A stretch of 64,000 nucleotides of DNA from Caulobacteraceae bacterium (GCA_019695035.1 JAIBAU010000008.1:43166-107165); one strand, 5' to 3'; numbered from the stretch's first letter, positions 8,551-16,860 are shown. Numbers and translations: made by a program. Notes: generated by a model from the letters alone, not told the origin.

Positions 8551-10482
8551 ATGCCCTTCCCGACGACCCATCCCGCGCTCGCGCGGGCCCTTGCCGACCG
8601 TGGCTATCTCGAGCCGACCCCGGTCCAGGCGGCCGTGCTCGAAGGCGACGCCCCCGGCCGCGATCTGCTAGTCTCGGCCCAGACCGGTTCGGGAAAGACC
8701 GTCGCCTTCGGCCTGGCCATGGCGCAGGACCTGCTGGGCGAGGCTGCGCGGGTTGATCGCGGGGGCGCGCCCCGCGCCCTCGTCGTCGCCCCGACCCGCG
8801 AGCTGGCCATGCAGGTCGCCCGGGAGCTGGGCTGGCTCTACGCCCCTTCGGGCGCGCGCATCGTCACCTGCGTCGGGGGCATGGATTCCCGCGCCGAGCA
8901 GCGCAACCTGGAGGCCGGCTGCCACATCGTGGTGGGTACGCCGGGCCGCCTGCGCGACCACCTGGAACGCTCCCGCCTGAACCTGGCCGAACTGAAGGTC
9001 GTGGTGCTCGACGAGGCCGACGAGATGCTCGACCTCGGCTTCCGCGAGGACCTCGAGTTCATCCTCGATGCAGCGCCGGCCGAGCGCCGCACCCTGCTGT
9101 TTTCCGCCACCATCGCCCGCGACATCGCCAGGCTGGCCAGGACCTACCAGCGCGACGCCCTGCGCCTGGACACCGTCAACCACGAGGAAAGCCACGGCGA
9201 CATCGAGTACCGGGCCATGCGCGTGGCCCCCAACGAGATCCAGCACGCGGTCGTCAATGTGCTGCGCTACTTCGAGGCCCCGGGCGCGCTGGTCTTCTGC
9301 TCCACCCGCGAAAGCGTGCGCCGTCTGCACATGAGCCTGCGCGAGCGTGGCTTCGACGTCGTCAGCCTGTCCGGCGAGATGACCCAGCGCGAGCGCTCTG
9401 ACGCCCTGCAGGCGCTGCGCGACGGCAAGGCGCGGGTGTGCGTGGCCACCGACGTCGCCGCGCGCGGCCTCGACCTGCCCGACCTCGGCCTCGTCCTCCA
9501 TGCCGAGCTGCCCGTGAACAAGGCCGGCCTGCTGCACCGCTCCGGACGCACCGGCCGGGCCGGGCGCAAGGGCGTCTCCATCGTGCTCGTGCCCTACACC
9601 CGCCGCCGCAAGGCCGAGACCCTTTTCGTCGACGCCAATGTCGTCCCGGCCTGGTCCGGTCCGCCCACCGCGGAGGAAGTCCGCGTGAAGGACAATGAAC
9701 GGCTGCTGGCCGACGCGCTCAGCGACACCGGCGACGGCGAAGCCGAGGATGAAGCGCTGGTCGCCGCCCTGCTGGCTCAGCGCACCCCCGAGCAGCTGGC
9801 CTCCGCGGTGGTCCGCGCCCGCCGCGCCCGACTGCCCTCGCCGGAAGAAGTCTACGACGACGCGCGCCTGAAGGCGGCGCAGGAAACGCCGTTGAAGCCC
9901 AGGCGCGAATTCGTCCCGGCCTCCGACGCCTCGTGGTTCCGTCTCAACGTCGGCCGCGGCAAGAACGCCGATCCCAAGTGGCTGGTGCCCCTGATCTGTC
10001 GGCTCGGCCACGTCACCAAGAGCGACATCGGCGTGATCCGGATCTTCGATCGCGAGACCAAGTTCGAGATCTCGAAGGCGGCCGCCGGAAAGTTCGCCGA
10101 GGTTGTCCGCGGCGTGGCGGAAGGCGACGTCCGCATCGAGCCGACCTCGCCGCCCAGCCTGCAGGACCGCCCGCGCCGAGACTTCAAGCCCCGCCCCCGC
10201 ACCGACGGCGACCGCAAGCCGTGGGAGGCGGCGCCGCCCAAGTCCCGCGGGGACGCGCCCCGTCCCGAAAAGGCCAAGCGGGGCAAGCCGCCGACTCCTG
10301 CGGCCGAAGGCAGGCCGAAATGGCAGGGCAAGCCCAATCCGGAGGGCAAGTGGATCGCCAAGCCCAAATGGGCCGGCAAGCCCAAGGCCGAGGCCGCGGC
10401 CCGCGCCAAGTGGGAGGCCGCCAACAAGCCGGCCGCCCCCAAGAAGGCCTTCGCTTCGAAAAAGAAAAAGGCGAACGGCTAG
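8551..10482 (+). CDS. DEAD-box RNA helicase with DbpA-type RNA-binding domain and basic tail
   Basis: The 643-aa ATP-dependent RNA helicase probably acts in ribosome assembly or RNA turnover. Core motifs in order are AQTGSGKT near 43-50, PTRELAMQV, VGTPGRL, DEAD near 153-156, FSAT near 185, the motif V block VATDVAARGLD and motif VI HRSGRTGRAGR. A DbpA RNA-binding (RRM-like) module is visible at about 463-530 (FRLNVGRGKNADPKWLVP). In E. coli DbpA this module targets 23S rRNA hairpin 92. The last 100 residues are Lys/Pro/Trp-rich with repeated KW-GKP units, an unstructured RNA-binding tail. The start at 8551 gives the expected short N-terminus before the Q-motif. Confidence 0.94.
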   Translation: MPFPTTHPALARALADRGYLEPTPVQAAVLEGDAPGRDLLVSAQTGSGKTVAFGLAMAQDLLGEAARVDRGGAPRALVVAPTRELAMQVARELGWLYAPSGARIVTCVGGMDSRAEQRNLEAGCHIVVGTPGRLRDHLERSRLNLAELKVVVLDEADEMLDLGFREDLEFILDAAPAERRTLLFSATIARDIARLARTYQRDALRLDTVNHEESHGDIEYRAMRVAPNEIQHAVVNVLRYFEAPGALVFCSTRESVRRLHMSLRERGFDVVSLSGEMTQRERSDALQALRDGKARVCVATDVAARGLDLPDLGLVLHAELPVNKAGLLHRSGRTGRAGRKGVSIVLVPYTRRRKAETLFVDANVVPAWSGPPTAEEVRVKDNERLLADALSDTGDGEAEDEALVAALLAQRTPEQLASAVVRARRARLPSPEEVYDDARLKAAQETPLKPRREFVPASDASWFRLNVGRGKNADPKWLVPLICRLGHVTKSDIGVIRIFDRETKFEISKAAAGKFAEVVRGVAEGDVRIEPTSPPSLQDRPRRDFKPRPRTDGDRKPWEAAPPKSRGDAPRPEKAKRGKPPTPAAEGRPKWQGKPNPEGKWIAKPKWAGKPKAEAAARAKWEAANKPAAPKKAFASKKKKANG

Positions 10483-10519
10483 GCCCTTCTCCCCCGCGCA
10501 CGGGAGGAGGATCAGTCCC

Positions 10520-10675
10520 CTACTTCTTCATCCAGGGCTTGGCGGTCGCACCCGGATGACGGGGCGCGTCGCGGCCCCGGCCCTTGTCGGGCATGACCCG
10601 GGCGTCCAGCTTCTCCTTCTTGAGGCGAAGCGCGCGTTGCAGGGGCGTCTCGTCGGTCGGCGGCTCGCCGCTCAC
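10520..10675 (-). CDS. Small basic protein translationally coupled to rcdA
   Basis: A 51-aa ORF starts at GTG 10675, inside the rcdA stop (GTGA). It has the compact block DETPLQRALRLKKEKLDAR followed by a basic tail ending in KPWMKK. I do not know a characterised family. The 4-bp overlap, absence of a terminator between the genes, and lineage-typical composition (charged helix plus KPWM(K/R)K end) support expression as the second gene of the rcdA operon. An upstream extension in this frame overlaps rcdA and is spurious. Function unknown. Confidence 0.65.
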   Translation of the reverse strand: MSGEPPTDETPLQRALRLKKEKLDARVMPDKGRGRDAPRHPGATAKPWMKK

Positions 10676-11187
10676 CGCCCGAAGGCCGCCTGCAGGCGTT
10701 CCAGCTGCGAGCGCACCGGATGCGACTGCTCGGTGACCTCCTCGTCGAGGAACATGCGGCGATCGAGGTGCAGAACACGCTCGTACAGGCGCGCCGAACG
10801 GCCCAGCAGGTCGACCAGCAGGCTCGGCATTTCTTCCAGGCCTTCGCCGGACTCGCCCTGGCACACCGACTGGGCGCCGATGCGGTAGCGGGCCAGACAG
10901 GCTTCTCGGGGGTCCATGTCGCCTTCGCGGATGGCCCGCTGCACCAGAAGCCAGGAGGCGACCTGCATCAGACGGGTGGTCAGCCGCATGCTTTCGCCCG
11001 CGTAGGACAGGGCCCCGGCCCGGGACAGCAGCTTCGAGTCGCGACGTCCCTCGCCGTCGAGGTAGGCCGCGGTCTCCTCGACCAGCTCCATGCCTTCGGA
11101 GAAGGTGCGTTCGAACAGCTCGGAGCGCGCGAAGTCCCGCACCACCTCGGCTCTCGCGGTAGACACTTCCGCGACTGACTCAGCCAT
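10672..11187 (-). CDS. rcdA: DUF1465 family protein, RcdA-like regulator of CtrA degradation
   Basis: RcdA is a polar adaptor that, with CpdR and PopA, helps ClpXP destroy the cell-cycle regulator CtrA in Caulobacter. The 171-aa product has the DUF1465 signature: MELVEETAAYLDGEGR, then AGALSYAGESMRLTTRLMQVASWLL, then a conserved C-terminal helix (SARLYERVLHLD). These form the three-helix bundle of the family. ATG 11187 was selected because GAGGGG lies 7 bp upstream. A GTG two codons earlier has the wrong spacing. The assignment is by family recognition, and DUF1465 members outside stalked bacteria may have other roles. The 51-aa gene at 10520 is coupled downstream. Confidence 0.85.
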   Translation of the reverse strand: MAESVAEVSTARAEVVRDFARSELFERTFSEGMELVEETAAYLDGEGRRDSKLLSRAGALSYAGESMRLTTRLMQVASWLLVQRAIREGDMDPREACLARYRIGAQSVCQGESGEGLEEMPSLLVDLLGRSARLYERVLHLDRRMFLDEEVTEQSHPVRSQLERLQAAFGR

Positions 11188-11297
11188 ACTCACGCCCCTC
11201 TATCGGCCGGCAAACGCGCCGCCAGGAATGACCTGCGGCTGTGCAACGCCTGTGCCAGTCGCCGGCCCGGGAACGCGGCCGACCCCTTCAACCCGTT

Positions 11298-11510
11298 CTA
11301 CTGCGCGCCCTTGAATGAAAACAGGGCGTCGGCGGCGCTCATTCGGGCTTCCTTGCCGGCCAGTTTGGCGCGGCAACGCTCGACCTCGGCCTGCAGGCCC
11401 TCAATGCGCTCGTTCAGCTCTTCGACCGAGTAGAGGTCCAGGTCCTCCTTGCCCAGTTCCGCCAGCAGTGCGCCACGGCCCGATGGGCGGGGAAGCGATT
11501 CGTCAAACAC
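11298..11510 (-). CDS. Small DUF1192-like protein
   Basis: The 70-aa product begins VFDESLPRP at GTG 11510, with GGGAGA 7 bp upstream. It contains one predicted coiled-coil helix (VEELNERIEGLQAEVERC) and ends ADALFSFKGAQ. This layout (FD-E-LPRP start, L-x-EL-x-ERI helix, terminal ADxxF) fits the DUF1192 family of short alphaproteobacterial proteins of unknown function. The longer ORF in this frame runs antisense through the oxidoreductase gene and is not real beyond 11510. It is divergent from the gene at 11580. Confidence 0.75.
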   Translation of the reverse strand: MFDESLPRPSGRGALLAELGKEDLDLYSVEELNERIEGLQAEVERCRAKLAGKEARMSAADALFSFKGAQ

Positions 11511-11579
11511 GGACGCGTCTCCCTTTGCTCGATCCCGAACAAGCCCTATTGGAACGCCGCCGCGAGAAGGATGCAACCC

Positions 11580-12557
11580 ATGCCTGTCGAGACCATGCGC
11601 GCGATCGCCGTCCGGGGCGGAGCCGGACCGGCGGAAAACCTTGAGATCGTCGAGGTCGCGGCGCCCGAACCCGGGCCCGGCGAGATCCTCGTCCGGGTCC
11701 GCGCCGCGGGGGTCAACCGACCCGACATCCTGCAGCGTCTGGGCGCCTATCCCCCCCCGCCCGGCGCGCCCGAAACCCTTGGCCTCGAGATCGCCGGCGA
11801 GGTGGTGAAGGGCGCGGGACGATGGCGGGAGGGCGACCATGTCTGCGCCTTGCTGGGCGGCGGCGGCTACGCCGAACTGGCCCGAGTCGACGCGCGCCAC
11901 GCCCTGCCGGTCCCGAAAGGGTTCGATTTTCAACAGGCTGCGGCCCTTCCCGAGACGGTATTCACCGTCTGGGCGAATGTGTTCGAGCATGGCGCGCTCA
12001 AGCTTGGCGAGACGCTGATGGTCCACGGCGCCACCTCCGGCATCGGCACCACCGCCATCCAGATGGGCAAGGCCGCCGGCGCCCGGGTGATCGCCACCGC
12101 CCGCGGGGCGGGCAAGGCGGCAAAGGCCCGCGAACTCGGCGCCGACCTCGCCCTCGACGTCACGGCCGAGGACTTCGGCGAGGCGGCGCGCGCCTTCGGC
12201 GGCGTCGATGTCGTCCTCGACATGGTGGGCGGGCCCTACTTCGAACGGAACCTGGCGGCCCTGAATACGGGCGGGCGCATCGTCTACATCGCCTCCCAGG
12301 GCGGGGCGGAGATCGTCGTGCCCGTCTTCCGGCTGATGGCCAAACGGGCGGTGGTCACCGGCTCGACGCTGCGGCCCCGCGACGCCGACGAGAAGGCGAG
12401 GCTGGCCGTGGCGGTGGAGCGTACGGTGTGGCCTTGGATCGAGGCGGGCCTCCTCCGGCCCGTGATCGACGTCGCCTTCCCCCTGGCCGAAGCGTCACGC
12501 GCCCACGCGGCCCTGGAAGGCGGCGGTCATGTGGGCAAGGTGGTTCTCGTCCCCTGA
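11580..12557 (+). CDS. NAD(P)H-quinone oxidoreductase, zinc-free MDR family
   Basis: The 325-aa product is a medium-chain dehydrogenase/reductase of the quinone oxidoreductase (QOR/TP53I3-like) type. The N-terminal GroES-like domain carries GVNRPDILQRLGAYPPPPG. The Rossmann domain has VHGATSGIGTTAIQ near 145-158 followed by ARVIATA. No structural or catalytic zinc ligands are evident, as expected for this branch. It reduces quinones or enones with NADPH. ATG 11580 is chosen because GAAGG sits 9 bp upstream. ATG 11571 is in frame, but its Shine-Dalgarno would be directly adjacent. Confidence 0.92.
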   Translation: MPVETMRAIAVRGGAGPAENLEIVEVAAPEPGPGEILVRVRAAGVNRPDILQRLGAYPPPPGAPETLGLEIAGEVVKGAGRWREGDHVCALLGGGGYAELARVDARHALPVPKGFDFQQAAALPETVFTVWANVFEHGALKLGETLMVHGATSGIGTTAIQMGKAAGARVIATARGAGKAAKARELGADLALDVTAEDFGEAARAFGGVDVVLDMVGGPYFERNLAALNTGGRIVYIASQGGAEIVVPVFRLMAKRAVVTGSTLRPRDADEKARLAVAVERTVWPWIEAGLLRPVIDVAFPLAEASRAHAALEGGGHVGKVVLVP

Positions 12558-12607
12558 GCCTCTCGCTCCCGGTTGACCGCCGGACCCCGGGCCGCTCATC
12601 TCCTCCC

Positions 12608-13093
12608 ATGCATCGCGCCGCCTTGTTCGCCCTCGCCCTCGCCCTGGCCTTGCCGGCGAAGGCCGCGCCCCTGCCCTTGGCGGTGGTGACGGTCGAAGGG
12701 CCGGGCGTCCCCTTCGGGACCTCGGAACGGATCGACAGCCTGGTGTCCCGCCTGTCCGACGAGGGTCTGATCGACGCCCGGCCCGCCCGCCTGGCGGTGA
12801 AGAGACTGAAGGCGTGCGGCCGCAGCCTCGACCGCATCCGCTGCGTGCGCGCCCAGTTGCGCACCCGACCGCCGCTCGAGCTGCCCCTGCACGTCGCCGT
12901 CATCGCCATCCCCGGCCCCGGCGACCAGGTGCGCCTCACCTGCGTGGGGCCCAGGCGCCGTTTCCGCGCCGATCCGGAAGCCGAGGCCTACGTCGACCTG
13001 GCCGCGGCGCTGTCCGACTCGCCGGCTTCGGCGACCTGGCGCGCGCGGCTGGCCCGGTGCCTCGACCGGGCCGCAGGCGAACGGCGGCTCTAG
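12608..13093 (+). CDS. Secreted hypothetical protein
   Basis: The 161-aa product has a signal peptide (MHRAALFALALALALPAKAA), a mature domain beginning PLPLAVVTVEGPG, and four Cys residues (in KACGR, IRCVR, LTCVG and ARCLD), an even number compatible with two disulfides. No family is recognised and no catalytic motif is visible. It follows the oxidoreductase gene by 50 bp on the same strand and may be read through from it. Expected location is the periplasm. Confidence 0.65.
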   Translation: MHRAALFALALALALPAKAAPLPLAVVTVEGPGVPFGTSERIDSLVSRLSDEGLIDARPARLAVKRLKACGRSLDRIRCVRAQLRTRPPLELPLHVAVIAIPGPGDQVRLTCVGPRRRFRADPEAEAYVDLAAALSDSPASATWRARLARCLDRAAGERRL

Positions 13094-13166
13094 GCCGTCG
13101 CCCGAGGCCCATGATTGCCGGTTTCCTTGCGCGCGAAAGGCGATTATAGCCTCAGGTCATCACACC

Positions 13167-13188
13167 CGCCCGGCCGCAAGGCCGGGCG
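13167..13188 (+). promoter_or_regulatory. GCAA-tetraloop hairpin in the trcR leader
   Basis: A 9-bp stem CGCCCGGCC (13167-13175) pairs with 13180-13188 around a GCAA loop. It ends 22 bp before the trcR start. A TTATAG box at 13144-13149 could be a -10 element, which would put the hairpin in the 5' leader. It could instead be a weak terminator for the gene ending at 13093, though the following T-run is poor. Confidence 0.45.
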
Positions 13189-13210
13189 CCGTCGTTTCTG
13201 GAGCGCCGCA

Positions 13211-13921
13211 ATGAGCGACCAAATTCTCTATCCCAAGGCCACCGCCGTCTGGCTCGTGGACAACACGTCCATGTCGTTCGAGCAGATCGCCGACTTCTGC
13301 GGCCTGCACCACCTGGAAGTGAAGGGCATCGCCGACGGCGAAGTGGCCCGCGACATCCGCGGCGCCGACCCCATCGCGAACGGTCAGCTCTCGCGCGAGG
13401 AGCTGGAAAAGGCCGAGGCCGACCCGGCCTACCGGATGAAGGCGCTCGTCGGCAAACACCAGGACCTGCTCAAGGTGACCAAGAAGGCGCCGCGCTACAC
13501 CCCTGTGTCGCGCCGCCAGGATCGCCCGGACGCCATCGCCTGGTTCCTGCGCAACCATCCGGAAGTGACCGACGCCCAGATCTCCAAGCTGCTCGGCACG
13601 ACCAAGGCGACCATCGACCAGGTGCGCAACCGCACCCACTGGAACATCGGCGCCATCAAGCCGGTCGATCCGGTGAGCCTGGGCCTCGTGGGCCAGCTCG
13701 AGCTGGACGCTGTCGTGAAGAAGGCTGCCGAGAAGAAGGCCCGCGAGGCCGCGCGCAAGGGCGGCGACGGCGCCACCCTGGCCCCCGCTTCGGAAACCGC
13801 CGCCCTTGAGGCGGCCATGCCGCTGGACGACGACCTGGTCAGCGAACAGGGCGCGGCGCAGGACTACGAGGATCAGCCCGCCGATGCCTGGCAGGGCGAG
13901 GAGGAGGACGAAGAGGCGTAG
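13211..13921 (+). CDS. trcR: DUF1013 family cell-cycle transcriptional regulator TrcR
   Basis: The 236-aa product opens with MSDQILYPKATAVWLVDNT, the conserved start of the DUF1013/TrcR family. It is restricted to alphaproteobacteria and named as a cell-cycle transcriptional regulator. Two helix-turn-helix-like regions are visible: TSMSFEQIADFCGLHHLEVKGI near 18-40, and VTDAQISKLLGTTKATIDQVRNRTHW near 118-143. The C-terminus is Lys/Ala-rich, then acidic. ATG 13211 gives the family N-terminus exactly; an upstream in-frame start is not conserved-looking. It sits alone between a hairpin leader and a strong terminator. Confidence 0.88.
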   Translation: MSDQILYPKATAVWLVDNTSMSFEQIADFCGLHHLEVKGIADGEVARDIRGADPIANGQLSREELEKAEADPAYRMKALVGKHQDLLKVTKKAPRYTPVSRRQDRPDAIAWFLRNHPEVTDAQISKLLGTTKATIDQVRNRTHWNIGAIKPVDPVSLGLVGQLELDAVVKKAAEKKAREAARKGGDGATLAPASETAALEAAMPLDDDLVSEQGAAQDYEDQPADAWQGEEEDEEA

Positions 13922-13968
13922 GCCGCTTCACCCTTCCCCGCCGGGAAGGCGCCTGCCGGATAGCAATC

Positions 13969-13994
13969 GGGCCGCCCTGAGGGGCGGCCCTTTT
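13969..13994 (+). terminator. Rho-independent terminator of trcR
   Basis: GGGCCGCC (13969-13976) pairs with GGCGGCCC (13983-13990), with one further C-G pair closing a TGAG loop. TTTT follows at 13991-13994. It lies between trcR and the convergent small gene at 14006. Confidence 0.85.
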
Positions 13995-14005
13995 CGTGAC
14001 GAGGC

Positions 14006-14179
14006 TTAATGGGCGGGGCTGCGAAGCCCTTCAATCTCTTCCTTCAGCCTCAGCTTTCGACGCTTCAACTCGACCAGGTGGAGCGAATCCGCTCCGGGGT
14101 GGGACAGTTCATCCTCGATGGCCTGTTCGAGTGAGCGGTGCCTGGCGTTGAGTTCGCGCAGGCGTGCGTCGATCGCCAT
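14006..14179 (-). CDS. YdcH/DUF465 family small protein
   Basis: The 57-aa product has the DUF465 pattern: RLRELNARHRSLEQAIEDEL, then a LKRRKLRLKEEIEGLR helix. Members are short helical hairpins of unknown function. The start ATG 14179 is fixed by a perfect AAGGAGG 8 bp upstream. A longer ORF to 14221 is therefore not used. A second, diverged member of the family lies at 15410, on the other side of ubiX. Confidence 0.85.
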   Translation of the reverse strand: MAIDARLRELNARHRSLEQAIEDELSHPGADSLHLVELKRRKLRLKEEIEGLRSPAH

Positions 14180-14276
14180 GGGTTGCGCCTCCTTCTGGTT
14201 AGCAGCATTGGAATGACACACCCGGATCGCGGCTCTGTGGAGTCACGATTGTGAGAGAATTGTTACGGAGCCTGGC

Positions 14277-14876
14277 TTGAGCGACGCCGCAAACCGTCTG
14301 GTCGTGGGAATCTCCGGCGCATCGGGGGCCGTCTACGGCGTGCGCATGCTGGAGGCGCTCGCGGAGCTGGGCGTGGAAAGCCATCTCGTGGTCTCCAAGG
14401 CGGCGGCCATGACGCTGGGCCAGGAGACGGGGCTCACTCTGGCCGAAGTCGCCGCTCGGGCCAGCGTGGTGCACAAGGTCGGGGACATCGGCGCGGTGAT
14501 CGCGTCGGGATCCTTCCGCACCCTGGGCATGGCCATCGCCCCCTGCTCGGTGCGGACCATGAGCGAGGTGGCCACGGGGGTGACCTCGTCCCTGCTGACC
14601 CGCGCCGCCGACGTCACCCTCAAGGAACGCCGTCCCCTGGTGTTGATGGTGCGAGAGACCCCGCTGCACCTTGGTCACCTGCGCACCCTGACCAGGCTGG
14701 CCGAGATGGGCGCGACCATCGCCCCGCCGTTGCCGGCCTTCTACGCCGGACCCCAGACCATCGAGGACATGATCGACCAGGCGGTGGGCCGCTCGCTCGA
14801 CATCTTCGGCCTGGACTGGGCGCGGGTGAAGCGCTGGGGCCGCGACGTGGGACCTGCCGGAGGCGGCGCGGGATGA
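14277..14876 (+). CDS. ubiX: Flavin prenyltransferase UbiX
   Basis: UbiX joins dimethylallyl phosphate to FMN, making the prenylated flavin used by the decarboxylase UbiD in ubiquinone synthesis. The 199-aa product has the N-terminal GISGASGAVYGVRMLEAL flavin-binding block, VHKVGDIGAVIASGSF, and the C-terminal PAFYAGPQTIEDMID. These cover the family length. The start is TTG 14277, with GGAG about 8 bp upstream. The next ATG would delete the flavin-binding loop. It overlaps the following gene by 4 bp (ATGA), implying an operon. Confidence 0.94.
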   Translation: MSDAANRLVVGISGASGAVYGVRMLEALAELGVESHLVVSKAAAMTLGQETGLTLAEVAARASVVHKVGDIGAVIASGSFRTLGMAIAPCSVRTMSEVATGVTSSLLTRAADVTLKERRPLVLMVRETPLHLGHLRTLTRLAEMGATIAPPLPAFYAGPQTIEDMIDQAVGRSLDIFGLDWARVKRWGRDVGPAGGGAG

Positions 14877-15349
14877 CCCTGGCGCTGTGGGACTGGTCCC
14901 TGCGGGCCTATGCGGACCCGCGGGTTAGGGAGCTGCTGCTCGATCTGCAGGACGTGAACGAGCAGAACGTGTGCCTGCTGCTGTGGGCGGCGTGGGCCGG
15001 GCAGTCCGGCCGCCGCCTCGACGCCGACAGCTTCGACGAGGCGGTCGATCTGGCGCGGGCCTGGGAGGACAACGTGGTGCGGCCGCTGCGGGGCCTGCGC
15101 CGAACCCTCAAGAAGGGCGTCCCCGATCTCGACTCCTCCGCCCGCGAGGCTGTGCGCCAGGAGATCAAGACGGTGGAGCTGTCGGCCGAGCGCGCCTCGC
15201 TCGCGGCGCTGCAGGCCGTTCCCGAGGCCGACTCGGGCAAGGTCCACAGCGTCGAGGCCGCCCTCGTCGCCGCAGCCCGCGCCTGGGGCGGCCCGACCCC
15301 GCGCCTCCGCCTGCAGGCCTTGGCCGAGTTGCTTCCGGACGCCCCCTGA
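14873..15349 (+). CDS. TIGR02444-like conserved hypothetical protein
   Basis: The 158-aa product starts MTLALWDWSLRAYADP and contains QDVNEQNVCLLLWAAWAG, the recognisable core of the TIGR02444 family of uncharacterised proteobacterial proteins. It is mostly helical, with an Arg/Leu-rich segment near 70-90. ATG 14873 overlaps the ubiX stop, so translation is probably coupled. No catalytic residues can be proposed. Its position next to ubiX is the only hint to function. Confidence 0.82.
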   Translation: MTLALWDWSLRAYADPRVRELLLDLQDVNEQNVCLLLWAAWAGQSGRRLDADSFDEAVDLARAWEDNVVRPLRGLRRTLKKGVPDLDSSAREAVRQEIKTVELSAERASLAALQAVPEADSGKVHSVEAALVAAARAWGGPTPRLRLQALAELLPDAP

Positions 15350-15409
15350 TTCCGCTATGATCCGCCGACCGGCCGCGCTGCCGGACCAACCGCTTGAGAC
15401 CCATCTGGA

Positions 15410-15634
15410 ATGAACGACGACGGACCGTCCACCGGCGCGAAACTCACGGTCGTGAACGGCCGCGTCACCGAGCTGCAGCAGGAACACGCGGACCTCGACG
15501 CCTCGATCAGCGCCCTGGAGAACCTGCCGCTGCCCGATCAGTTGCTGATCGCCCGCCTCAAGCGCAAGAAGCTGGCCCTGAAGGACGAGATCATCCGCCT
15601 GCAGGACCGCATCCTGCCGGACATCATCGCCTAG
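15410..15634 (+). CDS. Small YdcH/DUF465-like protein
   Basis: The 74-aa product has a short variable N-terminus and then the DUF465-type helical hairpin: RVTELQQEHADLDASI and LKRKKLALKDEIIRLQDRI. The second helix closely resembles that of the gene at 14006 (LKRRKLRLKEEIEGL). The stop TAG lies within CTAG at 15631-15634, which is also the stop of the convergent GGDEF gene. Function unknown. Confidence 0.8.
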   Translation: MNDDGPSTGAKLTVVNGRVTELQQEHADLDASISALENLPLPDQLLIARLKRKKLALKDEIIRLQDRILPDIIA

Positions 15635-16200
15635 CGAGCGCGCTTCCGGACGAACATCGCCGCGTCCGCCTCGGCGAGCCATTGCTCCGCGTCCTCGTGA
15701 CCCTCCCAGGCGCGCACGCCGAAGGCGCCGCCCAGCACACCGGCGCCAACGTCGATTTCGCCGATCAGCGCGCCAAGCGCCGCCGCCTTGGCCTGGCCCT
15801 CGTCCACGCCCGCCTGCAGCAGCAGCACGCCGAACTCGTCGCCGCCGAGTCGGGCGGCCGCGTCCGACTCGCGGATGTTGGCCAGGATCAGGTCGGCGAC
15901 CCGTTTCAGGGCCTCGTCGCCGGCGGCGTGTCCGGCCGCGTCGTTGACGCCCTTGAAGCCGTCCAGGTCGAGATACAACAGGCAGGCCGGGGCCTCGTAG
16001 CGCTGACAGAAGGCGATGGCGCGGTTGAGTTCGCGAAGGAAGGCGCGCCGGTTGTAGAGCGGCGTCAGTACGTCCCGGTCGGCCAGCGCCTCCAGGCGTC
16101 GGATCTCCGATCTCAGCGCCTCCACCTCGGCGCGCAGGGCCGCCTCCTCCGCGGTGGCGGGGGCGGCGTCGGTGCGGCGGCGGGCGGGGTCGGCGGACAT
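15631..16200 (-). CDS. Small soluble diguanylate cyclase (GGDEF domain)
   Basis: The 189-aa cytoplasmic protein makes cyclic di-GMP from two GTP. A predicted coiled coil at about 17-40 is followed by a complete GGDEF domain. The metal-binding Asp78 lies in YLDLDGF, NDxxGHxxGD follows, the inhibitory I-site is Arg110-ESD, and GGDEF itself is 119-123, with the canonical five-residue gap between I-site and active site. It should therefore be active and product-inhibited. There is no sensory domain or membrane segment, like the minimal DgcA enzyme of Caulobacter. ATG 16200 is the first start after non-homologous sequence. It is divergent from purE. Confidence 0.9.
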   Translation of the reverse strand: MSADPARRRTDAAPATAEEAALRAEVEALRSEIRRLEALADRDVLTPLYNRRAFLRELNRAIAFCQRYEAPACLLYLDLDGFKGVNDAAGHAAGDEALKRVADLILANIRESDAAARLGGDEFGVLLLQAGVDEGQAKAAALGALIGEIDVGAGVLGGAFGVRAWEGHEDAEQWLAEADAAMFVRKRAR

Positions 16201-16372
16201 GACCGGGCTGTTGTGCCCGAATGCCGCAGGCTTTGGGAGGGGTTCGCCGCCGCCGCGACGCCGCAGGCGCAGTTCCGTCGCTGCGCGCGACAGGTCCGGC
16301 GCACTTCCCCCGGTTGCACGGGCCGCACCCCTCCTATACTCAGCCGCATTCCAGCCTTGGGGAACGCATCCG

Positions 16373-16858
16373 GTGAGCAATCCGCTGGTCGCCGTCATCA
16401 TGGGCAGCCGTTCGGACTGGCCCACCATGAAGGGCGCCGTCGAGGTGCTCGAAATGCTGGACGTGCCCGTCGAGGCCAAGGTCATTTCCGCCCATCGCAC
16501 GCCCAGGCGGCTCTATGACTTTTCGGTCGGAGCCAAGGCGGCGGGCTATCGCGTGATCGTGGCGGGGGCCGGCGGCGCCGCCCACCTGCCGGGCATGTGC
16601 GCCTCCATGACCGACCTGCCGGTGCTGGGCGTGCCGGTGATGTCGAAGACCCTGTCGGGCAACGATTCGCTGCTTTCGATCGTGCAGATGCCCTTCGGCG
16701 TCCCCGTGGGCACGCTCGCCATCGGCGAGGCCGGCGCCCGCAACGCGGGGCTGCTGGCCGCCCAGATCCTGGCGCTCTCCGATCCCGCCCTGGCCGAGCG
16801 GGTCGCCCGCTGGCGGGCGGAACAGACCGCCTCCGTGCCTGAAAGCGTCGAGGACTGA
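16373..16858 (+). CDS. purE: N5-carboxyaminoimidazole ribonucleotide mutase
   Basis: PurE converts N5-CAIR to CAIR in purine synthesis. The 161-aa class I enzyme has [14 protein letters not shown] at the N-terminus, the catalytic SAHRTP loop near 43-48, and [13 protein letters not shown]. The start is GTG 16373, giving [12 protein letters not shown], with GGGGAA upstream. A longer ORF overlapping the GGDEF leader was rejected. purK begins 2 bp after the stop, the normal purEK pairing. Confidence 0.96.
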   Translation: MSNPLVAVIMGSRSDWPTMKGAVEVLEMLDVPVEAKVISAHRTPRRLYDFSVGAKAAGYRVIVAGAGGAAHLPGMCASMTDLPVLGVPVMSKTLSGNDSLLSIVQMPFGVPVGTLAIGEAGARNAGLLAAQILALSDPALAERVARWRAEQTASVPESVED

Positions 16859-16860
16859 GC

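Noticed and set aside
10483..10519. A second copy of the 36424 double-hairpin repeat after the helicase gene
   Set aside because: Only a loose CCTTCTCCC-like block is present and the second palindrome and tail are missing.
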